From Neocallimastix lanati (nom. inval.) (taxonomy: Eukaryota > Neocallimastigomycota > Neocallimastigomycetes > Neocallimastigales > Neocallimastigaceae), in assembly GCA_016946835.1 (NCBI GenBank), contig JACVTC010000171.1:126001-190000 (forward strand): a stretch of 64,000 nucleotides of DNA. Reading direction: 5' to 3'. This document shows, in pieces, positions 36,501-45,766 of this stretch. The notes beneath the pieces are model-generated. The model saw only the letters and a program-made list of their open reading frames with translations, searched no databases and had not been told where the DNA came from. The first letter of the stretch is position 1. Each line of letters begins with the position of its first letter. The position numbers were made by a program, and so were the translations under genes.

Positions 36501-38058
36501 TGATAAAAATATTTCTCAAGATAAATTAAAAATTAATAGTATTTATCAATATCATTCAGATAAAAATAATATGGTTTCTTTATGTCATACATCAAATATC
36601 ATTAATAATTCAATTATTAATGACCAGGCAGGTAGAAATAATGTCATTAACAATAAAATATGCAATGAATATAATATAGATGATGATGAAAACAATGTTA
36701 GGAATAATTTAATAAGTGATAATAATAATAATTCTGATAAATTTATAAAAGAAGAACAAATAATTACTGACAAGGAATTATTAAATAGTAATGAAGGTAG
36801 TTATGAAGATAATAAAGATTCTTATGATTTTTATAATCATATTAACCCACCACCATATGGATATAAGTATACTGATAATTATAGTAATAAACTAAGTGTT
36901 GATAAGGAGGCTGCTTCAATTGTTAAAGATATATTTCAAAAATCATTTCAAGGTTATTCTAAACAAAAAATTGTTGATTATTTAAATTCAAAAGAAGTAT
37001 TATCTATATATCTATATCGTAAAAAAAAAGGTTTAGAAAAAAAATCCAGAGTAAGAGCCAAAAAATGGAATATTAGTTCTATTAACAACATTTTATCAGA
37101 TATTACATATATTGGTCATACAAAGATGGATAGTGCTCAAAATAACAATACTGTTGAATATAATACGCATGAAGCAATTATAAAAGAAAGCATTTTCAAT
37201 ATTGTTAATTCAACTAAATCCAGAAAATCAATAGCACCTTATGGTTATAAATATGATTTTAATGATCCTCAAAAGTTAGTAATTCAGGAGGAAACGGCAT
37301 CCATTGTTAGATTAATATTTCAATGGACTACTTTAGGTAAAACATTTATTCATATTGTTGAAAAATTAAATCTTAGAAAAGCAGTAACGTTAACAGAAGA
37401 TAAAATTAGTAAAGGAGGAAATGTAGGCTCTTCAAAAAATCGTTGGAATGAAGCTCATATTTCAACAATTTTACATGACGAAACTTATATGGGTCATACA
37501 GTAGGTGAAGAAATTACATATAACACACATGAGCCAATTATTAGTGAAGATAAATTTAATGAAGCACATTATATTTTAGAGAAACGTAAACGGGATAACC
37601 GTATTGCTATGTGTAATAGTAATAAATATAAATTTTCAACACCATTACCTCCATATGGATATACCTATTTTAATAAAAGTTTAATTATTAATGAAGAATC
37701 AGCTAAAATTGTAAAAAAAATTTTTTCAGAAATAATTTCTGGTAAATCAATTAGATCTATTGCAAATCAGCTTAATGATAATAATGTTATGACAATTGCT
37801 CAGTATCATTATCATTATTGTAATAAATATAATAAGAAATGGGATTGTTGGGGTTTGCCCACGATTAGAAGTATAGTGACAGATTTAACCTATCTTGGTC
37901 ATACTACATTTTACAGAGAAAGAAAAATTAAAGCACCCTCATCATCATCTAAAAAAAATAAAAATGAGAAAATTTTATGCATTGGAAAACGAAATACACA
38001 TAAAGCTATAATCGATGAAGAAACTTTCAAGTTAGCCCAATTATTTATAAAAAGATAA
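33598..38058 (+). CDS. Seven-domain array protein derived from a large serine recombinase
   Basis: The real start is the ATG at 33598; the open frame extends six codons upstream only through a TTG. It encodes 1486 residues. Residues about 20-125 are a faint resolvase fold (GIYISNL, then ILENFCKDKNL), with the catalytic Ser position now Leu28 and the motif Arg now Ser26, so it cannot be a recombinase. Seven 'Recombinase' DNA-binding domains follow. Four lie at about 155-278, 298-421, 438-562 and 583-705; after a linker, three more lie at about 1084-1211, 1212-1331 and 1350-1486. Each begins with a (P)PxGY box and most keep the W-x-I box, the YxGH-like box and an EPLI/HEPII box. The later three are closer to consensus (YIGHT, YMGHT, YLGHT) than the first four. 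The linker (about 706-1082) is Asn/Ser/Glu-rich and contains a repeat (NSYETL, NDNST, INEIN). It is intronless. It is probably a long-site DNA-binding protein; the function is unknown. Confidence 0.85.
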   Translation: MSDIKYNFFFQNINSLISNKIGIYISNLNNSGKTLKEIQDILENFCKDKNLCIKHVYIDYEGKSKLNLLKNDLANKIIDLVITYDNIALGSNYEEIEHFIYDSILNNNAKYIAINNKFEINNKNFKFQIPILKKLYSHYEIENKKLVQKKMVLTPPFGYIRDENNPRHFIMEIESYNIILKIYERISDGWSLQQIVDYLNSKNALTVNQHKLKYKGDYDINNILNDNSYWTPLDIKNIINDKRYMNKIDTNFESFNGVKYEPIINEKSFHYVQKSFRYIVDDYECWFNNLETTVNKTIPYGYKITSDDPQRLALDSNTSFVVKHIFYKIVDGYTSYEIAEHLNKAGVPSISQYKLSVGAKISKPSYKWSNKDVLSIINNKIYTCQKIDNSSFSLNGLNIRIIEPLIDKSLFSIVQIILNNNKNDKFKYYENCHMDSNEFIYGYIKDPYNPNNFILDYEAAKIVKYIFYSKVNGSTDKEIIDNLNLRGIPTISKYEKNNNFSFSFIDHKNWTENDIKLIINNTLYLGSNSKINRINSSTSIFKNVEPLIDEVIFKIIHPEYQNNKVYPMPSKNNNDYILDKYYIPFGYTVDFKSIKILIKEKREAGIIKDIFNYKIKGKTSQQISDLLNSYQIFFTYRYLINTGLNYKLCEKNSLWFVSIVDNILTNEIYKGISLKSDVDYNFFKSSETIIDDVIFDRVIKEIESESIKGKDKFENNNNPQVKIINKFNKHNTCDKDKNDNGILEKINFDLDKEISQLEEDFQKINFIDSKEKLSEYHKILNETIYSKTEIKNKNESSLENGKDNRTEFISKERGDNNEINIFNSIENEKSNGIQSNYMNSIDSTEINISNSYETLVNDNSTIDEINMPKIHNLYEILSDDNSTTINEINTPNMTNSYETLFNNNSTINEINISNLPNLDKILVNSNSTINKMNDVINDSKSEEIIKWDSINENKSKNLDNYNNLNIVIDKNISQDKLKINSIYQYHSDKNNMVSLCHTSNIINNSIINDQAGRNNVINNKICNEYNIDDDENNVRNNLISDNNNNSDKFIKEEQIITDKELLNSNEGSYEDNKDSYDFYNHINPPPYGYKYTDNYSNKLSVDKEAASIVKDIFQKSFQGYSKQKIVDYLNSKEVLSIYLYRKKKGLEKKSRVRAKKWNISSINNILSDITYIGHTKMDSAQNNNTVEYNTHEAIIKESIFNIVNSTKSRKSIAPYGYKYDFNDPQKLVIQEETASIVRLIFQWTTLGKTFIHIVEKLNLRKAVTLTEDKISKGGNVGSSKNRWNEAHISTILHDETYMGHTVGEEITYNTHEPIISEDKFNEAHYILEKRKRDNRIAMCNSNKYKFSTPLPPYGYTYFNKSLIINEESAKIVKKIFSEIISGKSIRSIANQLNDNNVMTIAQYHYHYCNKYNKKWDCWGLPTIRSIVTDLTYLGHTTFYRERKIKAPSSSSKKNKNEKILCIGKRNTHKAIIDEETFKLAQLFIKR
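36085..36420 (+). repeat. In-frame degenerate repeat in the linker of the seven-domain protein
   Basis: Four to five units of roughly 23 codons reading approximately NSYETL, then NDNSTI, then NEINI follow each other in the Asn-rich linker. They separate the first four Recombinase domains from the last three. The repeat is visible at both DNA and protein level. Confidence 0.75.
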
Positions 38059-38162
38059 TGCCTTAAAATTAACTACATGTTTTAATTAATTAACATTTAA
38101 TATATTTTCAATTATTTGAAATTTAATAATATATTATATAGAATATTTTTAAATATAAAAAG

Positions 38163-38300
38163 CATCTTTCATTAAACAAAAATTTATCTAAATATTATCA
38201 ATTATAACATCTTTCATTAAATAAAATTTTATTTAAATGTTATTAATTATAACATCTCTCATTAAATTAAATTTTATTTGAATATTATCAAATATTACAT
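38163..38300. repeat. 45-bp tandem repeat, three copies, 3' of the seven-domain gene
   Basis: The segment CATCTTTCATTAAA and following AT-rich sequence recurs with starts at about 38163, 38208 and 38253. It lies between the convergent ends of the recombinase-like gene and the small heat-shock gene. The rest of 38059-38669 is plain AT-rich DNA. Confidence 0.8.
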
Positions 38301-38669
38301 TTATGTCTAAACTTTTTTTTTTTTTTTTTTTTTAATATTTATTAAATACACTAAAAATATAAATTATATAAATAACATTTCATATTTTTATTTTATTTTT
38401 TTATTTACTTTTTTTATCTTTTTTAATATACTATATACATGCTTTTTAATAAATTAATTTCTATTTTTTAAATACTTTACATAAAATTATTTTTAATACT
38501 ATAGTAATTGTATCTTTATATATATATAGATATATATATTTATTTTTGTTTTTGTTTTTTTGTTTTTGTTTTAATACTAATAAATATAATTAATTTATAT
38601 TAGCTTATATAATAAACTTAGAATTCAAATTCTCATTTTTTTTTAACTATAAATTATTAAAAATTAAAT

Positions 38670-39236
38670 TTATTGAATTTGAATAATACGTTTTTGACTT
38701 TTTGGAGTTTCCATCTTTTTAAATAAAACTTCTAAAACACCATTTTCCATCTTGGCTTGAATATTATTAAGATCGGCATCTTCAGGAATACTAAATGATC
38801 TTTCAAATTTACCATAACTACATTCCATCATATGGAACTTCTTATTTTTCTTATTCTTATTATCTTGTCCTTCCTTCTTTTCTCCTTCTTTTGCTTCTTC
38901 ACCTTCTTTATTCTTTTCTTTGTCATCACTATCTTTGAAAGATTCTCTTTCTCCAGATATAGTGAATGTACGATCATCAGATATTTCCATCTTGACTTGA
39001 TCCTTTTTCATACCTGGTAAATCAGCATGAATATAATAATTGTTTTCATCTTCACTAAGATTTATTTTTGGAGAGAAATCAATTAATGAATTCTTTTCTA
39101 ATGAACTCTTTGAATTATGACGACGATTATTGTAAAAAGCAGGTTGATAAAATGGAAAAGCTGGAATTAAAGGATGATTGAAGAATTCATCTTCAAAATC
39201 ATTAAAGAATGGATCGCTATGATGATATAAAGACAT
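38670..39236 (-). CDS. Small heat-shock protein (Hsp20/alpha-crystallin family), copy 1
   Basis: Encodes 188 residues. Small heat-shock proteins are ATP-independent chaperones that hold unfolding proteins in large oligomers in the cytosol. The alpha-crystallin domain runs from about residue 55 (FSPKINLSEDENNYYIHADL) to about 180, with the ADLPGM motif, and the C-terminus carries the I-x-I type anchor (RIIQIQ). Between strands lies a long Lys/Glu-rich insert (about residues 103-135), charged and probably flexible. It differs from copy 2 by one Lys deletion in that insert and by Leu for Ser and Thr for Pro near the C-terminus. Promoter sites resembling a heat-shock element and a TATA box lie upstream. 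The gene is divergent from copy 2. Confidence 0.93.
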   Translation of the reverse strand: MSLYHHSDPFFNDFEDEFFNHPLIPAFPFYQPAFYNNRRHNSKSSLEKNSLIDFSPKINLSEDENNYYIHADLPGMKKDQVKMEISDDRTFTISGERESFKDSDDKEKNKEGEEAKEGEKKEGQDNKNKKNKKFHMMECSYGKFERSFSIPEDADLNNIQAKMENGVLEVLFKKMETPKSQKRIIQIQ

Positions 39237-39393
39237 TTTTAATTTTGTAATAGTTCTTTTATTTTTATTTTATTTTTTAAAATATAAAGCGCTTTCTTTT
39301 TTTTTTTTTTTTTAAGTTTTTAATTAATATATATAAGTATCAAATATATAATAAAATTATGAAATTAAAATTTTTAGTAGAGAAAATATGAGG

Positions 39394-39403
39394 TATTTAT
39401 ATA
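39394..39403 (-). promoter_or_regulatory. TATA-like box of Hsp20 copy 1
   Basis: TATATAAATA on the minus strand about 160 bp upstream of the start codon, conserved in sequence and position with the other arm and followed by a CCTC segment. In AT-rich DNA the call rests on that conservation. Confidence 0.45.
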
Positions 39404-39486
39404 CAAATCAAATTTGAAAAAATATTAAATATTTTTCCAAATTTTTTTTCTTAGAAAAAAAAAAAAGATATAGTTATTAAAAAATT

Positions 39487-39522
<36 letters not shown>

Positions 39523-39606
39523 GCATTTTTTGAATATATTTTTAATAATAATATGATATTATTACATTATTAATATTTTAATACATTTTTCTAAAATTTT
39601 CTACAT

Positions 39607-39619
39607 TTCTAGATATTTC
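39607..39619 (-). promoter_or_regulatory. Heat-shock-element-like site of Hsp20 copy 1
   Basis: TTCTAGATATTTC fits the TTC-nn-GAA-nn-TTC pattern of heat-shock factor sites with one mismatch (GAT for GAA). It lies about 370 bp upstream of the start codon. The same site is kept in the other arm although neighbouring bases differ. Confidence 0.5.
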
Positions 39620-39645
39620 CAATTTGAATTAATTTATAAAATAAA

Positions 39646-39751
39646 ATATTAATTAATAAATATAATTATTATAAAATTTCAATTATATATTAAATATCAT
39701 ATTAAATACTATATATATATAATAAAATAAATACATATATTTATTAATTCA

Positions 39752-39782
<31 letters not shown>

Positions 39783-40894
39783 ATGGTTAATCATAAAATT
39801 AAATCAAACTTTTTATTAATAAGTATTATTAAAGAAAAGGTTTATAAATATATTTAATCATAATTTAATTGATAATTAAAATATTTTTAACAAATCAACA
39901 ATAAAACAAACTTTTGAAATCATTTATTCATTAACAAAAAAATTAAATAAAAAGAATAAGAATAAAATAAATTTTTTAAAAGTTTATTCGAATTTTTACT
40001 TAAAATAATAATTATCTACACGAATTTCACATAAAATTAAAAATCGTAATAAAATCTTAATATTTTATTTTATTTTATTTTATTTTTATTAATCGTTTTA
40101 TTATTTCTTTATTGTTTTTTTATTACATATATATGAATAAAATATTTTCTTTATTAATACAATATTAGCTCATAATAAATTTGAGTTTAATAATTTAACA
40201 TTTGATAATTTTTTCATTTCGTTTAAAATTATTTTAAATTATCCAAATATAATAAATTTAATTTTATAATTTTAATAATATATTTTTTGACTCTTTCTAT
40301 CTTTTTAAATGAAACTTTTAAAAAGCCATTTTCTATCTTAACTTGAATATTATCTGAATCTTTTTATTTTTCTTATTTTTATTTTTTTTTTTATCTTTCT
40401 TTCTTTTATTATTTGTTTATTATATTATTATTTTCCTTGATATTATTATTTTTGAAAGATTTTCTTCTATCAAAAATAATGAAGTAATAATCATTTTTAC
40501 AATACAGAGATTTTTTTATATTCTATTAAATTTTATTATAATTTTTTTTTTTAATTTAATATATTTTAATATATATATTTTTATTTTGTTATATATATAT
40601 ATTTTTTTTTTAATAAAATAGTTATACTCTAAAATTGCTTTATTTTGTTTAAATTTGAAAGTAGTATTCTTTTTATTTTATTATATTTTATTTTATACAT
40701 AATACTTAATATTTATTTTTAGAGATTTATATTATTATATTATTTTATTTATTAATAAAAAAATTTTTTCTTTAAATATTCTATTTAAAAGAATTTCTTT
40801 TCATATAATAAAAATTTTATAAATTATTTAATTTATAGAAATTTTTTAATTCCTAATAAATTAAATATATAAACTTTATTTATAATATATTTTC
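39646..40894. other. Spacer between the inverted Hsp20 arms
   Basis: AT-rich DNA. It includes an AAAT repeat near 39750-39783, an ATTTT run near 40062-40087 and a fossil Hsp20 fragment listed separately. No other gene was seen. Confidence 0.6.
40255..40480 (-). pseudogene. Fossil third Hsp20 fragment
   Basis: Read on the minus strand, VKIENGFLKVSFKKIE followed by KKYIIKI corresponds to the end of the flanking Hsp20 proteins (MENGVLEVSFKKME, then RIIQIQ). A further upstream match lies around the FKDS segment near 40455. Stops and indels remove any function. It is clearly older than the two intact copies. Confidence 0.7.
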
Positions 40895-40925
40895 AAATTG
40901 ATTATTAAAAAATTAATTCTAATTA

Positions 40926-40938
40926 GAAATATCTAGAA
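40926..40938 (+). promoter_or_regulatory. Heat-shock-element-like site of Hsp20 copy 2
   Basis: GAAATATCTAGAA, the complement of the pattern TTC-nn-GAA-nn-TTC with one mismatch, about 360 bp upstream of the start at 41300. Conserved with the site at 39607. Confidence 0.5.
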
Positions 40939-41131
40939 ATGTGGAAATTTATAGAATAATGTTTAGTATAATGTATTAAATTAATAATAATACCTAAAAT
41001 AGTTTTGAAAAGATACCAATTATGATACATATTATATATTATATATGATTTATAGATTATTATTATATTTTTTTTTTACTTTTAATTTTTTTTTCAAAGA
41101 AAATATATTATATTCTATCAAAATTGATTTG

Positions 41132-41141
41132 TATATAAATA
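41132..41141 (+). promoter_or_regulatory. TATA-like box of Hsp20 copy 2
   Basis: TATATAAATA about 160 bp upstream of the start codon, with the same CCTC segment downstream as in the other arm. Confidence 0.45.
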
Positions 41142-41299
41142 CCTCATATTTTCTCTACTAAAAATTTTAATTTCATAATTTTATTATATATTTGATACTA
41201 ATATATATTAATTAAAAACTTAAAAAAAAAAAAAAAAAAGAAAGCGCTTTATATTTTAAAAAATAAAATAAAAATAAAAGAACTATTACAAAATTAAAA

Positions 41300-41869
41300 A
41301 TGTCTTTATATCATCATAGCGATCCATTCTTTAATGATTTTGAAGATGAATTCTTCAATCATCCTTTAATTCCAGCTTTTCCATTTTATCAACCTGCTTT
41401 TTACAATAATCGTCGTCATAATTCAAAGAGTTCATTAGAAAAGAATTCATTAATTGATTTCTCTCCAAAAATAAATCTTAGTGAAGATGAAAATAATTAT
41501 TATATTCATGCTGATTTACCAGGTATGAAAAAGGATCAAGTCAAGATGGAAATATCTGATGATCGTACATTCACTATATCTGGAGAAAGAGAATCTTTCA
41601 AAGATAGTGATGACAAAGAAAAGAATAAAGAAGGTGAAGAAGCAAAAGAAGGAGAAAAGAAGAAGGAAGGACAAGATAATAAGAATAAGAAAAATAAGAA
41701 GTTCCATATGATGGAATGTAGTTATGGTAAATTTGAAAGATCATTTAGTATTCCTGAAGATGCCGATCTTAATAATATTCAAGCCAAGATGGAAAATGGT
41801 GTTTTAGAAGTTTCATTTAAAAAGATGGAACCTCCAAAAAGTCAAAAACGTATTATTCAAATTCAATAA
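41300..41869 (+). CDS. Small heat-shock protein (Hsp20/alpha-crystallin family), copy 2
   Basis: Encodes 189 residues, the same chaperone as the copy at 38670-39236 with three differences. One extra Lys sits in the charged insert, and VSFKKMEPP replaces VLFKKMETP near the C-terminus. The Ser/Pro version is also the one seen (as VSFKK) in the fossil fragment, so this copy may keep the ancestral sequence there. The ADLPGM motif, the alpha-crystallin strands and the terminal I-x-I anchor are intact. It is transcribed away from copy 1, with its own duplicated promoter. Confidence 0.93.
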   Translation: MSLYHHSDPFFNDFEDEFFNHPLIPAFPFYQPAFYNNRRHNSKSSLEKNSLIDFSPKINLSEDENNYYIHADLPGMKKDQVKMEISDDRTFTISGERESFKDSDDKEKNKEGEEAKEGEKKKEGQDNKNKKNKKFHMMECSYGKFERSFSIPEDADLNNIQAKMENGVLEVSFKKMEPPKSQKRIIQIQ

Positions 41870-41898
41870 ATTTGAATTGATAATTTAAAGTAATTTAA

Positions 41899-41905
<7 letters not shown>

Positions 41906-41930
<25 letters not shown>

Positions 41931-42544
41931 ATTCTTAAGATATCAATACTATAATATTAATTTATGTAAAATATAAAAAATATTTATTTAAAATATATTT
42001 ATAATAGAAATTCATTTATTGAATGCATGTAAATAAAAAAAAAAATTCAAATAAAAAAAAAAAAAATAAAATAAAATAAAAAAAAAAATAAAATAAAAAA
42101 ATAAAAAAAAAAAAAGTGAATTAATTTTTAATACCTTAGAAGAGTGTCTTTTTTAAATTATGATATTATAATTTAAAATTTTAATATAATTTTCAAAATT
42201 ATGTAAATTATTATTATAAAATTTATATTTAATCTAAATTTCTAGTATAATTATCACAGTAATTTTAATATATATATTTTAATATTTTATTAATATTATA
42301 ATTTATTACATTCGCTTAATTTCTAATTTAATTTTTATTCTAATGATATTTTATATAAAAAAAAAAAAAAAAAAAAGAGAGAGAGATAAATAATTTACTA
42401 TTATATATATATATATATATATATATATTTTTAATTGAAGTATCTTTTACTTTAAATAAATTTCTCCACTTTTTGTTTTTTGTTTTTTTTTTTGTTTCGT
42501 TTTTTACTTTTTTTTTTTTTAATGCTTTGTTTCTGTTTTAACTT
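41906..42544. other. AT-rich interval before the second minisatellite
   Basis: Poly-A/T runs, an AAAAT repeat near 42060-42110, a GAGAGAGA step near 42380 and a TA repeat near 42400-42430. No gene seen. Confidence 0.6.
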
Positions 42545-44320
42545 TTATTTTATTTTATTCAATATTAACTTTATATTCATATTATACTATTTATTTTATT
42601 TTATTTTATTTTATTTTATTTTATTTTATTTTATTTTATTTTATTTTATTTTATTTTATTTTATTCAATCTGTACTTCATATTTATATTTCTACTATTTA
42701 TTTTATTTTATTTTATTTTATTTTATTTTATTTTATTTTATTTTATTTTATTCAATCTGTACTTCATATTTATATTTCTACTATTTATTTTATTTTATTT
42801 TATTTTATTTTATTTTATTTTATTTTATTTTATTTTATTCAATCTGTACTTCATATTTATATTTCTACTATTTATTTTATTTTATTTTATTTTATTTTAT
42901 TTTATTTTATTTTATTTTATTTTATTTTATTTTATTTTATTTTATTTTATTTTATTTTATTTTATTTTATTTTATTTTATTTTATTTTATTTTATTTTAT
43001 TTTATTTTATTTTATTTTATTTTATTTTATTTTATTTTATTTTATTTTATTTTATTTTATTTAATTTTATTCAATCTGTACTTCATATTTATATTTCTAC
43101 TATTTATTTTATTTTATTTTATTTTATTTTATTTTATTTTATTTTATTTTATTTTATTTTATTTTATTTTATTTTATTTTATTTTATTTTATTTTATTTT
43201 ATTTTATTTTATTCAATCTGTACTTCATATTTATATTTCTACTATTTATTTTATTTTATTTTATTTTATTTTATTTATTTTATTTTATTTTATTTTATTT
43301 TATTTTATTTTATTTTATTTTATTTTATTTTATTTTATTTTATTTTATTTTATTTTATTTTATTTTATTTTATTCAATCTGTACTTCATATTTATATTTC
43401 TACTATTTATTTTATTTTATTTTATTTTATTTTATTTTATTTTATTTTATTTTATTTTATTTTATTTTATTCAATCTGTACTTCATATTTATATTTCTAC
43501 TATTTATTTTATTTTATTTTATTTTATTTTATTTTATTTTATTTTATTTTATTTTATTTTATTTTATTTTATTTTATTTTATTTTATTTTATTTTATTTT
43601 ATTTTATTTTATTTTATTTTATTCAATCTGTACTTCATATTTATATTTCTACTATTTATTTTATTTTATTTTATTTTATTTTATTTTATTTTATTCAATC
43701 TGTACTTCATATTTATATTTCTACTATTTATTTTATTTTATTTTATTTTATTTTATTTTATTTTATTTTATTTTATTTTATTCAATCTGTACTTCATATT
43801 TATATTTCTACTATTTATTTTATTTTATTTTATTTTATTTTATTTTATTTTATTTTATTTTATTTTATTTTATTTTATTTTATTTTATTTTATTTTATTT
43901 TATTTTATTTTATTTTATTTTATTTTATTTTATTTTATTTTATTTTATTTTATTCAATCTGTACTTCATATTTATATTTCTACTATTTATTTTATTTTAT
44001 TTTATTTTATTTTATTTTATTTTATTCAATCTGTACTTCATATTTATATTTCTACTATTTATTTTATTTTATTTTATTTTATTCAATCTGTACTTCATAT
44101 TTATATTTCTACTATTTATTTTATTTTATTTTATTTTATTTTATTTTATTTTATTTTATTTTATTTTATTTTATTTTATTCAATCTGTACTTCATATTTA
44201 TATTTCTACTATTTATTTTATTTTATTTTATTTTATTTTATTTTATTTTATTTTATTTTATTTTATTTTTATTTTTATTTTTATTTTTATTTTTATTTTT
44301 ATTTTTATTTTTATTTTTAT
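42545..44320. repeat. Second ATTTT minisatellite array with TCAATCTGTACTT spacers
   Basis: Long ATTTT runs of variable length alternate with a very uniform spacer, TCAATCTGTACTTCATATTT plus a short tail ending in CTACTATTT. Here the spacer has CTACTATTT where the similar variant at 14.8-16.6 kb has CAACTATTT, so each array has been homogenised separately. Near 43075 and 43270 single-base changes in the pentamer run are visible. The array ends in a change from TTTTA to TTTTTA units and a short TTATTG run. Confidence 0.95.
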
Positions 44321-44700
44321 TATTGTCGTTATTGTTATTGTTATTGTTTTTCCTTGTTTTCTATTCATTCTTTTTTTTTTTTTTTTTTTTTTTTTTGTTA
44401 TATTTCTATTAATGTAATTATTATATTACAACATATAATTTAAAATATTTATACATATATATCAATATTAATTTCCTATTATTATAATTATTATTATATT
44501 ACATTAATATGATTAATAATTTTATATTAATACAATTAATAACTTGTTATTAATTTATTTATTTATTTTTGGTTTTATTTTTGGTTTTATTTATGAAAAC
44601 AAAATAAATTAAATTATAAAAATTAAAACAATAAAAAAAAAAAAAAAAAGAAAAGAAAATTATTTTTATTATGTTAATTCAATTTTATTTAACGAAAATT
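44321..44700. other. AT-rich interval 3' of the CRAL-TRIO gene
   Basis: Contains a poly-T run (44371-44396) and simple sequence. It is the 3' flank of the minus-strand gene. Nothing else is seen. Confidence 0.6.
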
Positions 44701-45356
44701 TTAAATGTCATTTTCACTAACATAGTCAAAAGTTTTAACTCTTTGGTAATAAGTTTTAGTATATAAGTATGGAAGAAGTTTCTGGAAAGTTTTTTTATGT
44801 CTTTCACCAATTTCTTTACGTTTAACTTCAATTTCTTCAGCTTCCTTTATCAATTGTTCTTTATTTTCAATAGTAACATTTTCAATATTATCACTATTTG
44901 AATTATTCTTTCCCTTTTCGACCTTTAATAAAGAGTCTGGATTATTTGCATTTTCTGCACGGCATTTAATATCTAAATTTTTATACTTTGTAATCCATTC
45001 CTTTGTGATTTCTTCATATTCTTTATTTATATTTCTCCATTCTTCAATTTTTTTGAATTTATCTTCATTATCATTACCTTTTAGCTTTTTTTCCATTTCA
45101 ATATCTTCTGCTGATGGAGGTACATATTCATATTCATATGGATTTTTACCACCATAACACTTCATTAATTGATCTTCATCAATATAATCTTTTAATTCTT
45201 CAGTTTTAATAAAGTGAACTTTTGATGATACAACTGGATCTAATAAAGGTTTAATTACCTTCCAGCAACCTTAATTAATTAATTAATATTGTAACATTAT
45301 ATATAATATTAATATATTAATATTAAAAATAAAAATAATTAATTAATTAATTAATT

Positions 45357-45421
<65 letters not shown>

Positions 45422-45698
45422 TTTTATTTTATTTTATTTTATTCAATCTGTACTTTATATTTAATCTTCTACTATTTATTTTATTTTATTTTATTTTATT
45501 TTATTCAATCTGTACTTTATATTTAATATTCTACTATTACATTTTATTATCATAATAATTTATATTTACCATTGAAAATCCATGGCGCATTGACAATTAA
45601 ACAAACTCCTAAACATTCTGGATAATAATTTTGTAATGCATGAAGGACAAACTTAACATATGGATAATCCTATTTATTTATAATATACAATTTTATAT

Positions 45699-45766
<68 letters not shown>

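Larger units (their letters stand above)
38640..39645. repeat. Left arm of a large inverted duplication (Hsp20 genes)
   Basis: The arm covers the minus-strand Hsp20 gene, its short 3' flank and about 400 bp of promoter. It matches 40895-41905 in inverted orientation. Near-identity is confined to the coding part and the proximal promoter; similarity decays outward. Confidence 0.85.
40895..41905. repeat. Right arm of the large inverted duplication (Hsp20 genes)
   Basis: Inverted counterpart of 38640-39645, including the TATA-like and heat-shock-element-like sites, the AAAGCGCTTT palindrome near 41243 and the coding region. Confidence 0.85.

Noticed and set aside
30379-38058. Active site-specific integrase with attachment sites
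   Set aside because: Catalytic Ser and Arg residues are missing in both proteins and no flanking att-like direct repeat was seen.
42480-43064. 194-codon hydrophobic open frame
   Set aside because: It consists of the same pentamer repeat; not a protein.
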